Origin: JANOAR01 sp031411235
GTDB taxonomy: Bacteria > Verrucomicrobiota > Verrucomicrobiia > Verrucomicrobiales > Verrucomicrobiaceae
Length of the DNA stretch: 56,608 nucleotides
Direction: 5' to 3'
NCBI GenBank assembly: GCA_031411235.1
Contig: JANOAR010000047.1
Coordinates: 1 to 56,608 of the forward strand
Of the stretch, positions 9,793 to 17,660 are shown one piece after another (positions within the stretch are counted from its first letter, which is position 1; every line of letters begins with the position of its first letter). Both the position numbers and the translations under genes were made by a program. Below the pieces are notes generated by a model. That model did no database searches and was not told the origin of the DNA. It saw only the letters and a program-made list of their open reading frames with translations.

Positions 9793-9899
9793 TGCGGTGT
9801 CTTTTTCTTTTGTTAAGGCTAGCCAATCGCCGCCAAGGTACCAAGACAAATATTGGCGACAAGCCTTCCTTATTTCATCGTCACCCTACTCCTACCTCT

Positions 9900-10376
9900 A
9901 TGCGCTACTGGCTCCTCAAGTCCGAACCCGATGTCTTCTCTTTTGCCGATCTCAAAAAGCGTCCGCGCAAGACGGAGCCGTGGAATGGCGTGCGCAACTA
10001 CCAGGCACGGAACTCCATGCGCGATGACATGCAGGTGGGTGACCTCGGCCTATTTTACCACTCGAGTTGCCCCGTGCCGGGCATCGCGGGTGTGGTGAAA
10101 ATCACCCGCGCGGCCTATCCTGACGCGACGCAGTTCGATGCCAAGAGCGAGTACTACGATGCTAAAAGCACCCGCGAAGCCCCTCGCTGGGTCATGGTCG
10201 ATGTCACATTTGAAGCCGATCTGCCGCATTTCGTGAGCCTCGACCAGTTGCGCGAAGACGCAGCCCTCACCGATCTGATCACCCTGCGCCGAGGCAATCG
10301 CCTCTCGATCACCCCTGTGGAAGCCGCGCACTTCCACCGCATCTGCCAGCTCGGCGGCCAAAGCAGGCAAAAATGA
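9900..10376 (+). CDS. EVE domain-containing protein
   Basis: A 158-residue protein started at the ATG at 9900, giving MRYWLLKSEPDVFSFADLKK. This is the classic N-terminus of bacterial EVE (thymocyte nuclear protein 1-like) proteins. Further family motifs are WNGVRNYQARNSMRDDMQVGD and LGLFYHSSCPVPGIAGV, and near the end EDAALTDLITLRRGNRLSI. EVE domains have a PUA-like fold and are thought to bind modified bases in nucleic acid. The longer frame from 9792 was not used because its first 36 residues are not family-like. Confidence 0.93.
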   Translation: MRYWLLKSEPDVFSFADLKKRPRKTEPWNGVRNYQARNSMRDDMQVGDLGLFYHSSCPVPGIAGVVKITRAAYPDATQFDAKSEYYDAKSTREAPRWVMVDVTFEADLPHFVSLDQLREDAALTDLITLRRGNRLSITPVEAAHFHRICQLGGQSRQK

Positions 10377-10395
10377 AAGGGCATTTGAGTCGGGC

Positions 10396-10416
10396 GCGAG
10401 ACTCGTATAGTCTCGC
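10396..10416 (+). terminator. Hairpin with T-rich tail after the EVE gene
   Basis: Perfect 8-bp stem GCGAGACT/AGTCTCGC with a 5-base loop, 20 bp after the EVE stop. It is followed by CGCCTTCTTTTCC, a modest pyrimidine/T tail. It could end the EVE transcript before the E2 gene. The tail is weaker than in a classic intrinsic terminator. Confidence 0.45.
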
Positions 10417-10472
10417 CGCCTTCTTTTCCCAGGTAGCCTCGCGCATTAACCCCCGTCCTCCTTCTATTCCCC

Positions 10473-11786
10473 ATGCCCAAGTTCATCGAAATGCCCAAGC
10501 TCAGTGACACCATGACCGAGGGCTCTCTCGCCAAATGGCTGGTCAAGGAAGGCGACAAAATCAAGATTGGGCAAGGCTTTGCCGACATCGAGACGGATAA
10601 AGCCACGATGGAGGCAGGCAGCTATTTTGAGGGCACCGTGCATCGTCTCATCGTCCAGCCGGGGCAAAAAGTGGGTCTCGGCACTCCCCTCGCGATCGTG
10701 CTGGAAGAAGATGAGGCTGTGCCCGCCAACCTCGATGAACTCATCGCCGCTGCCCAGGCCAAGGCCGCCGCCAGCTCCGCACCGAAAGCCGAAGCTCCTA
10801 GCTCCGGCGGTGGCGCGGGCCGCAGCGCCTCGAAGTCGGCGGTCCCTGGCCCCCGCTTGCCCAGTGCCCCACAGCACACCCGCCGAGTCGCGGCGAATAG
10901 CAGCGCCCGTGTGAAGGCGTCTCCTTTGGCTAAAAAAATCGCTGCCGACCAAGGCATCGACCTTGGTCAACTCACAGGCACTGGCCCTGGTGGACGCATC
11001 GTGCGCAGCGATGTGGAGAATGCGCCCGCGCGCGGTGCCGCAGGTGCGGCACGCGGCCCCGCAACGCCGACGATTCGCCCCGTCGCTGGCCCGGAGGACG
11101 AGCGCGTGCCGACCAGCACGATGCGCAACATCATCGCCGAACGCCTCCTCGCTTCGAAGACGCAGATCCCACATTTCTACCTGAACATCGAAGTCGATGC
11201 CGCGCCGCTCATGCAGTTCCGCGCCCACTTGAATGCCACCAACGAGAAGACTGGCGGCAACAAGTACTCCATCAATGACTTCATTCTGAAAGCCGTCATC
11301 CGCTCTGCCCAGGCGGTGCCTGCGATCAATGCCGCCTGGGATGGCGATGCCGTCATCAAATACAAACACGTCGGGCTCAGCATCGCCATCGCCGTGGAGG
11401 ATGGCCTCGTGACACCCGTCATCAAAGACGCCGACACCAAGACCCTGCTGCAAATCAGCGAAGCAGTGAAGGACATGGCTGGACGCGCCAAAAACAAGCG
11501 CCTCACTCCCGATGAATTCAACGGCGGCACCATCACCGTGAGCAACCTCGGTGCCTATGGCATCGACACCTTCTCCGCGATTATCAATCCTCCGCAGGCC
11601 GCCATCCTCAGCATCGGCAGCATCCGCGCCGTGCCCGTGATGAATGATAAAGGAGCCATCGTCGCCGGGCAACGCATGTGGATCGGTCTCAGCGGCGACC
11701 ACCGGGTCGTCGATGGTGCCGTGGCGGCGGGCTTCCTGGCCGAGATGCGGAAGCTGGTGGAGAATCCGGCTCTGATGCTGGTTTAA
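10473..11786 (+). CDS. pdhC: Dihydrolipoamide acetyltransferase (E2), pyruvate dehydrogenase type
   Basis: A 437-residue E2 subunit. The single N-terminal lipoyl domain has ETDKATME with the lipoylated Lys43. An Ala/Pro/Ser-rich linker follows (about 90-135). The peripheral-subunit-binding domain is at about 140-185 (VKASPLAKKIAADQGIDL and TGPGGRIVRSDVE). The catalytic acyltransferase domain fills the rest and ends with GLSGDHRVVDGAVAAGF, holding the catalytic His (about 410) and Asp. It transfers acetyl groups from lipoamide to CoA in the cytosolic complex. E1 and E3 genes are not in the window, so the pyruvate specificity is by resemblance. No Shine-Dalgarno is visible before the ATG. Confidence 0.92.
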   Translation: MPKFIEMPKLSDTMTEGSLAKWLVKEGDKIKIGQGFADIETDKATMEAGSYFEGTVHRLIVQPGQKVGLGTPLAIVLEEDEAVPANLDELIAAAQAKAAASSAPKAEAPSSGGGAGRSASKSAVPGPRLPSAPQHTRRVAANSSARVKASPLAKKIAADQGIDLGQLTGTGPGGRIVRSDVENAPARGAAGAARGPATPTIRPVAGPEDERVPTSTMRNIIAERLLASKTQIPHFYLNIEVDAAPLMQFRAHLNATNEKTGGNKYSINDFILKAVIRSAQAVPAINAAWDGDAVIKYKHVGLSIAIAVEDGLVTPVIKDADTKTLLQISEAVKDMAGRAKNKRLTPDEFNGGTITVSNLGAYGIDTFSAIINPPQAAILSIGSIRAVPVMNDKGAIVAGQRMWIGLSGDHRVVDGAVAAGFLAEMRKLVENPALMLV

Positions 11787-11814
11787 AAATCCACGCGACC
11801 CTTTTGCCTCTACC

Positions 11815-12618
11815 TCACATGCTCCCTGCTTGGCTCCAGGCGCGGAGTTTGGCCCAGTGCTCGTGGAGTTGAAGCCGAGTGTCGGGGCGGTGGGCTGGGC
11901 GTAGGAGCCAGGCGAGGGCTTTCTCGGCGATGAGTCGGGCGGTGCCTTTGGGGCCTAGCCAGATGACGCGTTGCTGGTGCTTGGCGGCGATGCGAAAGAT
12001 GGTGTGGGTGAACTCGTACACGCGGCTGTAGCCCTGGCGCTGGTAGTTGAAGGGGAGGGTGAGGCGCAGGATGGTGTGGCCGTGGGCGAGCTGGCAGAGG
12101 CTCCATTCATAATCTTCGGCGGTGGGCAGGGTTTCGTCGAAGGGGGCGATGAGCCAGTGGGCGCGGCGGATCATGCCGAGGCTGTTGGTGTAGATGGAGC
12201 AGAGTCTCATGCCTTTGGCCTGGACTTCGGCGTGGGTGATGTGATCGCTGTAGAAGGGATCGGTGTCCCACTTGGGGCTGACGCCAGCGGCCTGGGGATG
12301 GGATTCCAGCGCGGTGGCCATGCGCTCGATGGTGTGGCGGTCGGCGAGGGCGGTGTGACTGCTGACGACGAGGATGAAGTCGGTGGGGGGGCTGTGCTGG
12401 ATGCCGAAATTGAGCACGCAGGGGTGGCTGTATTTTTCTGTCCAGGGAAGAATCAGGGCTCCGGCTTCGGCGAGGAGGCGGGGGGTGTCGTCGGTGCTGC
12501 CGTTATCCACGGCGACGATGAAGTCGGGCTGGCGCGTCTGGGCGCGGAGGCTGGCGAGGACGCCGGGAAGGGTGCGGGCGGAGTCTTTGCAGCGGATGAG
12601 GCAGGCGATGGTGGGCAT
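11815..12618 (-). CDS. Family 2 glycosyltransferase
   Basis: A 267-residue GT-A enzyme. The N-terminus PTIACLIRCKDSARTLPGVL and VAVDNGSTDDTPRLL are the nucleotide-sugar-binding strand and loop of GT2. The usual DxD is relaxed to VVSSHTALAD. TAEDYEWS serves as the catalytic-base ED motif. No transmembrane helix is visible. It is the last gene of the polysaccharide locus and runs convergent to the E2 gene with only 28 bp between them. It starts 34 bp after the exosortase gene, across a heptamer tract. Donor and acceptor are unknown. Confidence 0.82.
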   Translation of the reverse strand: MPTIACLIRCKDSARTLPGVLASLRAQTRQPDFIVAVDNGSTDDTPRLLAEAGALILPWTEKYSHPCVLNFGIQHSPPTDFILVVSSHTALADRHTIERMATALESHPQAAGVSPKWDTDPFYSDHITHAEVQAKGMRLCSIYTNSLGMIRRAHWLIAPFDETLPTAEDYEWSLCQLAHGHTILRLTLPFNYQRQGYSRVYEFTHTIFRIAAKHQQRVIWLGPKGTARLIAEKALAWLLRPAHRPDTRLQLHEHWAKLRAWSQAGSM

Positions 12619-12626
12619 GGGGAAAA

Positions 12627-12650
12627 ATGATGAATGATGAGTGATGAATG
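12627..12650. repeat. Heptamer tandem tract (TGATGAG family)
   Basis: Units ATGATGA, ATGATGA, GTGATGA plus ATG, between the exosortase and GT2 genes. Confidence 0.7.
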
Positions 12651-12652
12651 TT

Positions 12653-14527
12653 TCAGAGCTGCTGAAGGGGGGGGAAGTGGGCGAGCCAGTGGGGCCAGGT
12701 GAGGGTGCTGCCTTTGGTGGGCTGAAGGAGGACGAGGAGTGGCTCGCTGCCGCTGCGGCCTGCGGTGAGGCGGCGGAGGGCGGTCTGCCACCAGTAGCGG
12801 AGGGGGGAGGCGTGGTGGGCTTGGATGTCAGTCCAGTAGTAGAGGGCTTGGGCGGTTTGCTGGCCCCTGGCGAGGGTTAGATGGGAGGCGCTGCCGCCCT
12901 GGGGGAGGGGCTGGGTGGTGTCTTCTGTGATGTCCCAGCCTGCACTGCGAAAGCAGTAGCGGGGGTCGTGGACGGCGTGGCGGTTGCGGGTGCCGTCGAT
13001 GACGAGGAGGACGGCGGTCTGGCCGTCGAAGGTGCAGAGCTGCTTGGTGGCACTGGCGGCACCGAAGACTTCGAGTTCCTGCGGGGCGAGGGGGATGTCT
13101 TGGCAGGTGAAGCTGGGGCCACTGCGAGGGAGGGCGCGGAGTCGCTCGCTGGCGTCGGCGAGCTGGGCGTCACCGCAGAGGAGGGTGAGGCCGAGGGCAG
13201 CGATGAGGCCGAGGGCTGGGAGGGGGACGCGGACGGGAAGGGGGGGCGATGAGGAGAGGGGGAGGCTATGAGAGGGGAAGACTATGAGAGAGGGGGATGG
13301 GGAGAGAAGGATGAAGAACAGGAGCAGGAGGGTGAAACGAAGGGCTAGGACGATGGGGGGCGAGGTGCTCTCGGCGAGCCAGCCGAGGAGGGGCATCCAG
13401 GCTAGGGCGGTGGCTAGGGCGAGGGTGCTGCGGGTGGGGGTGCCTAGCCAGGCGCTGCCTGCGAGGGCGAGGGCGGTGTGGGCGAGGATGTGGAGGCTGG
13501 TGGCTTGGCTGAGGAGGGCAAGGGCGATGGAGGCGAGGAGCCAGGCGACGGAGGGGCAGCTGTTGGCGGGGCGCTGCCGGTAGAGGATCGTGGCCCAGGC
13601 GAGGAAGGTAGCGGCTCCAGCGAGGTCATAGGGGGAGTATTGCCAAGTGAGAGCGAGGTCGCGGGCGGTGTAGGCGCAGAAGGCGAGGGCGGCGAGGCCG
13701 AGCCAGCGCTGCTGTTGGTGGGGGCTGAGGGGGCGGTCGGGGAGGTGGTCGAGCGCGGTGCTGAGCGCCCACCAGCCGAGGGCAAAGGTGGCCATGAGGA
13801 CGCCCCAGCCGAGGATTTCATGGAGAAGGCCTTGGACGCTGGCGGTGGAGGTTTGCAGGGCGGCGGCGCAGATGAAGATGATGCGGGCGGTATTGCCGAG
13901 CCAGGCGATGAGGGGGAGGGCGGCGAGGGCGGCGATGTAGCGCGGGGTGCTGCCGAAGCGGGTCCAGGCGAGAGCGCTGCCGACGAGGAGGATGGCCTGG
14001 AGGCTATGCAGCCCAGCACAGGCGGGCTCGATGGTGACGGGGAGCCCGATGATGCTGAGCTGGGTGCCCTGCTGCTGGACGGCGAGGCCGAGGGCGCTGA
14101 AGAAATGGGCGGCGATGCTGGTGCCGCTGAGGCGGAACCACCAGCCGAGGCTTTCAATATCTAGGCTGACCCAGGGGAAAGCGAGGGCGACGAGGATGAG
14201 GAGGCCGCGACGCTGCTGCCAGTCGCTGGCGGGTAATTGAGAGCGCAGGAGGTAGCCGAGGGCGAGGGTGAGGCCGAGCGATTGCAGGAGGAGGCTGTTG
14301 AAGGCGGTGCCGAGGAGGAAGGGGATGAGAGCGATGAGTGATGAGTGATGAGTGATGATTGGGAGCGCTGGCGTCTGCTTTGTGAAGCGCCAGGGCCAGC
14401 CCAGTAGGGCGGCGAGGGGGAGGGCGATGAGGAGGATGGCGTCTCCGGGGCTGCCGCTGTGGGCGCTGAGCCATGCGAACAGGGCGGCGAGGGCGAGGAG
14501 CGCTAGGGTGACGGGTTTGGCGGGCAT
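12653..14527 (-). CDS. Exosortase fused to a C-terminal EpsI-like (DUF3485) domain
   Basis: A 624-residue polytopic membrane protein. The exosortase/archaeosortase core is present: the catalytic cysteine in IEPACAGLHSLQA (Cys170), the arginine in LGNTARIIFICAA (Arg215) and the histidine in LLHEILGWG (His236), each in the expected membrane context. Four or five additional helices follow. After about residue 450 comes a soluble EpsI-like domain marked by HDPRYCFRSAGWDI. The enzyme is expected to recognise PEP-CTERM tails, cleave them and transfer the proteins to the envelope. The candidate substrate is encoded two genes upstream. A heptamer tract encodes residues near 57-65 (ITHHSSLI), and an octamer tract encodes residues near 411-421. 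Both lie outside the catalytic core. Confidence 0.9.
   Translation of the reverse strand: MPAKPVTLALLALAALFAWLSAHSGSPGDAILLIALPLAALLGWPWRFTKQTPALPIITHHSSLIALIPFLLGTAFNSLLLQSLGLTLALGYLLRSQLPASDWQQRRGLLILVALAFPWVSLDIESLGWWFRLSGTSIAAHFFSALGLAVQQQGTQLSIIGLPVTIEPACAGLHSLQAILLVGSALAWTRFGSTPRYIAALAALPLIAWLGNTARIIFICAAALQTSTASVQGLLHEILGWGVLMATFALGWWALSTALDHLPDRPLSPHQQQRWLGLAALAFCAYTARDLALTWQYSPYDLAGAATFLAWATILYRQRPANSCPSVAWLLASIALALLSQATSLHILAHTALALAGSAWLGTPTRSTLALATALAWMPLLGWLAESTSPPIVLALRFTLLLLFFILLSPSPSLIVFPSHSLPLSSSPPLPVRVPLPALGLIAALGLTLLCGDAQLADASERLRALPRSGPSFTCQDIPLAPQELEVFGAASATKQLCTFDGQTAVLLVIDGTRNRHAVHDPRYCFRSAGWDITEDTTQPLPQGGSASHLTLARGQQTAQALYYWTDIQAHHASPLRYWWQTALRRLTAGRSGSEPLLVLLQPTKGSTLTWPHWLAHFPPLQQL
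13264..13295. repeat. Octamer tract inside the exosortase gene
   Basis: Units GGCTATGA, GAGGGGAA, GACTATGA, GAGAGGGG; degenerate 8-bp period. It encodes a Ser/Pro/Leu-rich segment between the last helices and the EpsI-like domain. Confidence 0.5.
14331..14358. repeat. Heptamer tract inside the exosortase gene
   Basis: Units GCGATGA then three GTGATGA. In the exosortase frame it reads ITHHSSLI near residue 60, between the second and third hydrophobic segments. Confidence 0.75.
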
Positions 14528-14540
14528 GAGGGGAGAGAGT

Positions 14541-14568
14541 TATGAATGATGAGTGATGAGTGATGAAT
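14541..14568. repeat. Heptamer tract between TPR and exosortase genes
   Basis: Units TATGAAT, GATGAGT, GATGAGT, GATGAAT. It lies in the 55-bp spacer just upstream of the exosortase start. Confidence 0.75.
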
Positions 14569-14582
14569 TCAGAATGAGGGAA

Positions 14583-16592
14583 TTAGGGTTGTGACTTTTT
14601 GGCGTCTAGGATGGCGACGAGGTTGGCGCGGAGCTGAAGCTGGTCGGGCATGAGGGTGAGGAGTTCTTGGGTGAGGCGCTCGGCGGTGGGGTAGTCTTTG
14701 GTCTGGAAGGCGCGGCGGGCGAGGTAGGTGCGGGCTTCGATGCTGTGCTTGGCGATGGTTTGGTAAATGGCGGCGGCTTCGGGCTCGTTCTTGGCGGTGA
14801 GGGCGGCGGTGGCGAGGAGTTCCTGGCCGAGGGTGGTGGCGCGGAGGGCGGGGCTGTTTTGCACGGTGGTGGTGGCTTGGTCGGGGTGGTGCTCGATGAG
14901 CTGGAGGTTGGCGAGGAGCCAAGCGGCTCGGTAGCCGGGGTCGCTGTCGGTGGTAGCCAGGGCGGCGAGCAGGGGGCGGGCGAGGTCGGGGTGGTCGAGG
15001 GCGAGGTGGTTCTCGGCGGCGAGGACGGCTAGCTCGGGGCTTGGGGGTTGGGTGGCGAGGTAGTCGAGGGCGGCCTGGGGGCTGCGGTTTTCGCGCAGGC
15101 AGACGGCGATGCCGTAGGGGAACCAGGCGGGGAGGTCGGGGGCGGTGGGGACGGGCTGAAGGGCTGTCTCACTCTGGGGCAGGAGGGTGAGGGCGGCTTC
15201 GCGCCAGCCTGCGGCGAGGAAGGCGGCGGCGAAGGCGTGGGGGCTTTCGAGGAGGCGCTGCAAGTCGGGGGGCAAGGGGCTGGTGTTCTGGGCTTGCTGG
15301 GCGGCGTCGAGGGCGCGGAAAAAGGGGTGGGGGATGACTGTGGGTTGCTGGTTGTTTTCAGTTTCGCTGGCGAGCTTTAGTGAGGGTGGAGTGAGGCGGG
15401 CTTCGAGTCGCCAGGCGAGGGTGCGGAGGAGGGCGTTTTCTAAGGGGGCGCTGAGGGAGGCAATTTTGTGGTGGTTGTGTTGCAGGAGTTCGTAGGCTTG
15501 GGGGTAGTCGGCGTGGCGTAGGGCGGCGATGACACGCAGCCAGAGGACTTCGGGGTGCTGGGCTTGGAGGTGCTCGATGCGGCGGAGTTGGCGGGTTTCG
15601 GAGTCGCTCCAGGTGGGGTGTTGGCGGATGTAGGCGGCGAGGGCTCCGAGGGGGGAATTGAGGGATGAGGGGGGATTGAAGATGGAGGTGCTGGCGGCGT
15701 CGGCGGAGGAGGACACGGCGGCTTTGGGGCGAGGGGAGAGGACTTGTGACCAGAAGGCGGTTTTGAGGGCGATGGTGTCTAGCGGGGTCTCGGCTTGGGC
15801 TTGAACCCAGGTATCTTGGGCGAGGTCGAGCTGGTGGGTGCGGAGGTAGAAGCTGGCGAGCTGGTCGCGCCAGAGGGGGTTCTTGGGCTCGGCGAGTTGG
15901 GCGGCGACGTATTCGACGCGGGCGAGGGGGAGCTTGCCTGCGGCTTCGAGGATTTGGGCGCGGAAGGCGCGGACGTCGGGGTTGTGGGTGTCGGCGCGCT
16001 CGGCGGCGGCGAGTTCGTTCCAGGCGGCGGTGTAGTCTGGGGTGTTGGCAAATAATAGGGCGAGGCGGACGCGGCGCAGGGCTTCGTCGCTGCCGGTGAG
16101 GGGGGTGCTTTTGAGCAGGGCGAGGGCTTCGTCGCGCTTGCCTTGGCCGAGGAGGGCATCGGCGTCGAAGAGGAGCCAGGTGGGGAGGTTTTCTGGCTGG
16201 GCACACCAGGGGGTGCGCAGGGCGGCGATGTCGCGGTGCTGGCTGGTGGCGAGGAAGTGGCGGGCGAGGAGGAGGCTGGTGGGCTGGTGGGCGAGGATGG
16301 CGTCGGGGTGGGCCTGGTAGATGGCGAGGAGTGGGGCGATGTCGCGGGCGGCGGTGTAGGCGCGGACTTGGAGGCTGAGGCGCTGCTGCTGGTCGGCGGG
16401 GCTGGCGTCGGCGGCAAGGGGGGGCAAGGTGGCGACGAGGGGGAGGACGCTGCGGGGGGCGTCGCTGGCGAGGGCTTTTTCGATGGTGATTTGCTGCCGG
16501 GCGGTTTGATGGCGGATGACGTGGGCTTTCCACTGCTGGGCTCCGGCGTACGCGGCGAGGGCGAGGAGGAGGATGAGCGTGGGGCGGATCAT
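14583..16592 (-). CDS. TPR-type repeat protein of the exosortase locus
   Basis: A 669-residue, Ala/Leu-rich, all-helical protein. A single N-terminal hydrophobic stretch (LILLLALAAYAGA) acts as signal peptide or anchor. Repeated helix pairs resemble tetratricopeptide repeats, for example AAWNELAAAERADTHNPDVR, AQILEAAGKLPLARVEYVAA and ALTAKNEPEAAAIYQTIAKH. TPR proteins are regular members of PEP-CTERM/exosortase loci and are thought to scaffold export complexes. It lies between the PEP-CTERM protein and the exosortase. No lipobox is seen. Exact role unknown. Confidence 0.7.
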   Translation of the reverse strand: MIRPTLILLLALAAYAGAQQWKAHVIRHQTARQQITIEKALASDAPRSVLPLVATLPPLAADASPADQQQRLSLQVRAYTAARDIAPLLAIYQAHPDAILAHQPTSLLLARHFLATSQHRDIAALRTPWCAQPENLPTWLLFDADALLGQGKRDEALALLKSTPLTGSDEALRRVRLALLFANTPDYTAAWNELAAAERADTHNPDVRAFRAQILEAAGKLPLARVEYVAAQLAEPKNPLWRDQLASFYLRTHQLDLAQDTWVQAQAETPLDTIALKTAFWSQVLSPRPKAAVSSSADAASTSIFNPPSSLNSPLGALAAYIRQHPTWSDSETRQLRRIEHLQAQHPEVLWLRVIAALRHADYPQAYELLQHNHHKIASLSAPLENALLRTLAWRLEARLTPPSLKLASETENNQQPTVIPHPFFRALDAAQQAQNTSPLPPDLQRLLESPHAFAAAFLAAGWREAALTLLPQSETALQPVPTAPDLPAWFPYGIAVCLRENRSPQAALDYLATQPPSPELAVLAAENHLALDHPDLARPLLAALATTDSDPGYRAAWLLANLQLIEHHPDQATTTVQNSPALRATTLGQELLATAALTAKNEPEAAAIYQTIAKHSIEARTYLARRAFQTKDYPTAERLTQELLTLMPDQLQLRANLVAILDAKKSQP

Positions 16593-16600
16593 AAGGGAGT

Positions 16601-16628
16601 TATGAGTGATGAAGGATGAGTGATGAAT
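16601..16628. repeat. Heptamer tract upstream of the TPR gene
   Basis: Units TATGAGT, GATGAAG, GATGAGT, GATGAAT in the 90-bp spacer between the PEP-CTERM and TPR genes. Confidence 0.75.
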
Positions 16629-16682
16629 GGGGAGAGGGGAGGTGGCGGTTCAGCGATCGTGGGCTCTTCTCAATACCCATCA

Positions 16683-17573
16683 CTACCTCTGAGCGTGGGA
16701 TCGCCTCCTCGTGGCGGTGGCGGTGGCTAGGGTGAGTAGGCCGGCGAGGAGGGCGGTGTGGCTGGGCTCGGGGGCGGCGAGGAGGGCGGCGACGTTTTCT
16801 AGGCCGATGTCGATGGCATAGACGAGGTCGATGAAGTCGCCGCCGCTGGCTGAGGTTTCCTCGAAGCCGATCATGAGGTAGGGGCTGTTGGGGCGGGCGT
16901 AGATGACGGCGTGCTGGAGGCCGCCGATGTTAAGGTTGGCCTGAGTCCACCACTCGGTGGTGCCGCCGTTGACGGCGTCGGCGAAGAGGACGAAGTCGAG
17001 GCGCTGGCCGGCTTGCAGGGTGCCGAGTTCGACGAAGTCGCCGGGGATGAGGGGCTCCCAGGTGGTGCGGGTGAGGCCGCCGTAGCTGCCGTCGTAGTGT
17101 TGCACGAGGGTGGAGGCGTCTGGGAAGATGAGCTGGGTGTCGCTGATGGCTCCGGTGGCGATGTCCAGGGTGCGGAAGCCGAGGGAGCTATGGGAGCTGG
17201 TGGGCTCGCCGACGAAATAGACGCGGGCGTCGTAGTCGGTGGCGAGGCGGAGGCTTTCGGGGTTGAGGGAGACGAGGGTGCTGGGATTGGCGGCGGCGGT
17301 GGCGGCGAAGCTTTGGTCGAGGTAGCTCTGGGTGTCGGGGAGGACGTTGGTTTGGAAGTCGAGGGCGCGGGCGTCGGAGCCTGCGGTGTACACGGGGCTG
17401 ACGATGTCGAGCCCGTAGGGCTGGGCCTGGGATTGGGCGGGGGAGAGGGTGCGGGAGATGCGGCTACCCGAGGGGGTGGCAGCTCCGCTCTGGGCGCGGG
17501 TGGTTGCGGTGCCTCCTAGGGTGAGGAGGAGGCCGAGGGCGGGGATGAAACGGCGGTGGGGGGTGGGGTTCAT
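16683..17573 (-). CDS. PEP-CTERM exported protein with DUF4114-like domain
   Basis: A 296-residue protein with a signal peptide (FIPALGLLLTLGGTATTRAQ, residues about 9-28) and a C-terminal sorting tail. The tail has PEPSH from residue 268, a hydrophobic helix, then basic TRRRSHAQR. The body ends in SPYLMIGFEETSASGGDFID, matching the calcium-binding-like GFED..GGD.D motif of DUF4114 domains. A preceding DFVLFADAVNGG segment supports this. It is the only clear PEP-CTERM protein in the window and the likely cognate substrate of the exosortase encoded two genes downstream. Final location should be the outer surface or the polysaccharide matrix. Confidence 0.85.
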   Translation of the reverse strand: MNPTPHRRFIPALGLLLTLGGTATTRAQSGAATPSGSRISRTLSPAQSQAQPYGLDIVSPVYTAGSDARALDFQTNVLPDTQSYLDQSFAATAAANPSTLVSLNPESLRLATDYDARVYFVGEPTSSHSSLGFRTLDIATGAISDTQLIFPDASTLVQHYDGSYGGLTRTTWEPLIPGDFVELGTLQAGQRLDFVLFADAVNGGTTEWWTQANLNIGGLQHAVIYARPNSPYLMIGFEETSASGGDFIDLVYAIDIGLENVAALLAAPEPSHTALLAGLLTLATATATRRRSHAQR

Positions 17574-17575
17574 GG

Positions 17576-17645
17576 GGAAGTGGGAAGTCGGAGGTGGGAA
17601 GTCGGAAGTGGGAAGTGGGAAGTGGGAAGTGGGAAGTCGGAGGTG
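17576..17645. repeat. Ten-copy heptamer tract (GGAAGTG/GGAAGTC/GGAGGTG)
   Basis: Ten units of 7 bp in perfect register fill nearly the whole 87-bp spacer between the polymerase and PEP-CTERM genes. Longest tract in the window. Confidence 0.9.
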
Positions 17646-17660
17646 GTGGGCGCTGGGGTT

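Noticed and set aside
10464..11702. 412-codon minus-strand frame opposite the E2 gene
   Set aside because: Shadow of a strongly recognised dihydrolipoamide acetyltransferase.
15358..16533. 391-codon minus-strand frame overlapping the TPR gene
   Set aside because: Arg/Pro/His-rich out-of-frame shadow of the TPR gene.
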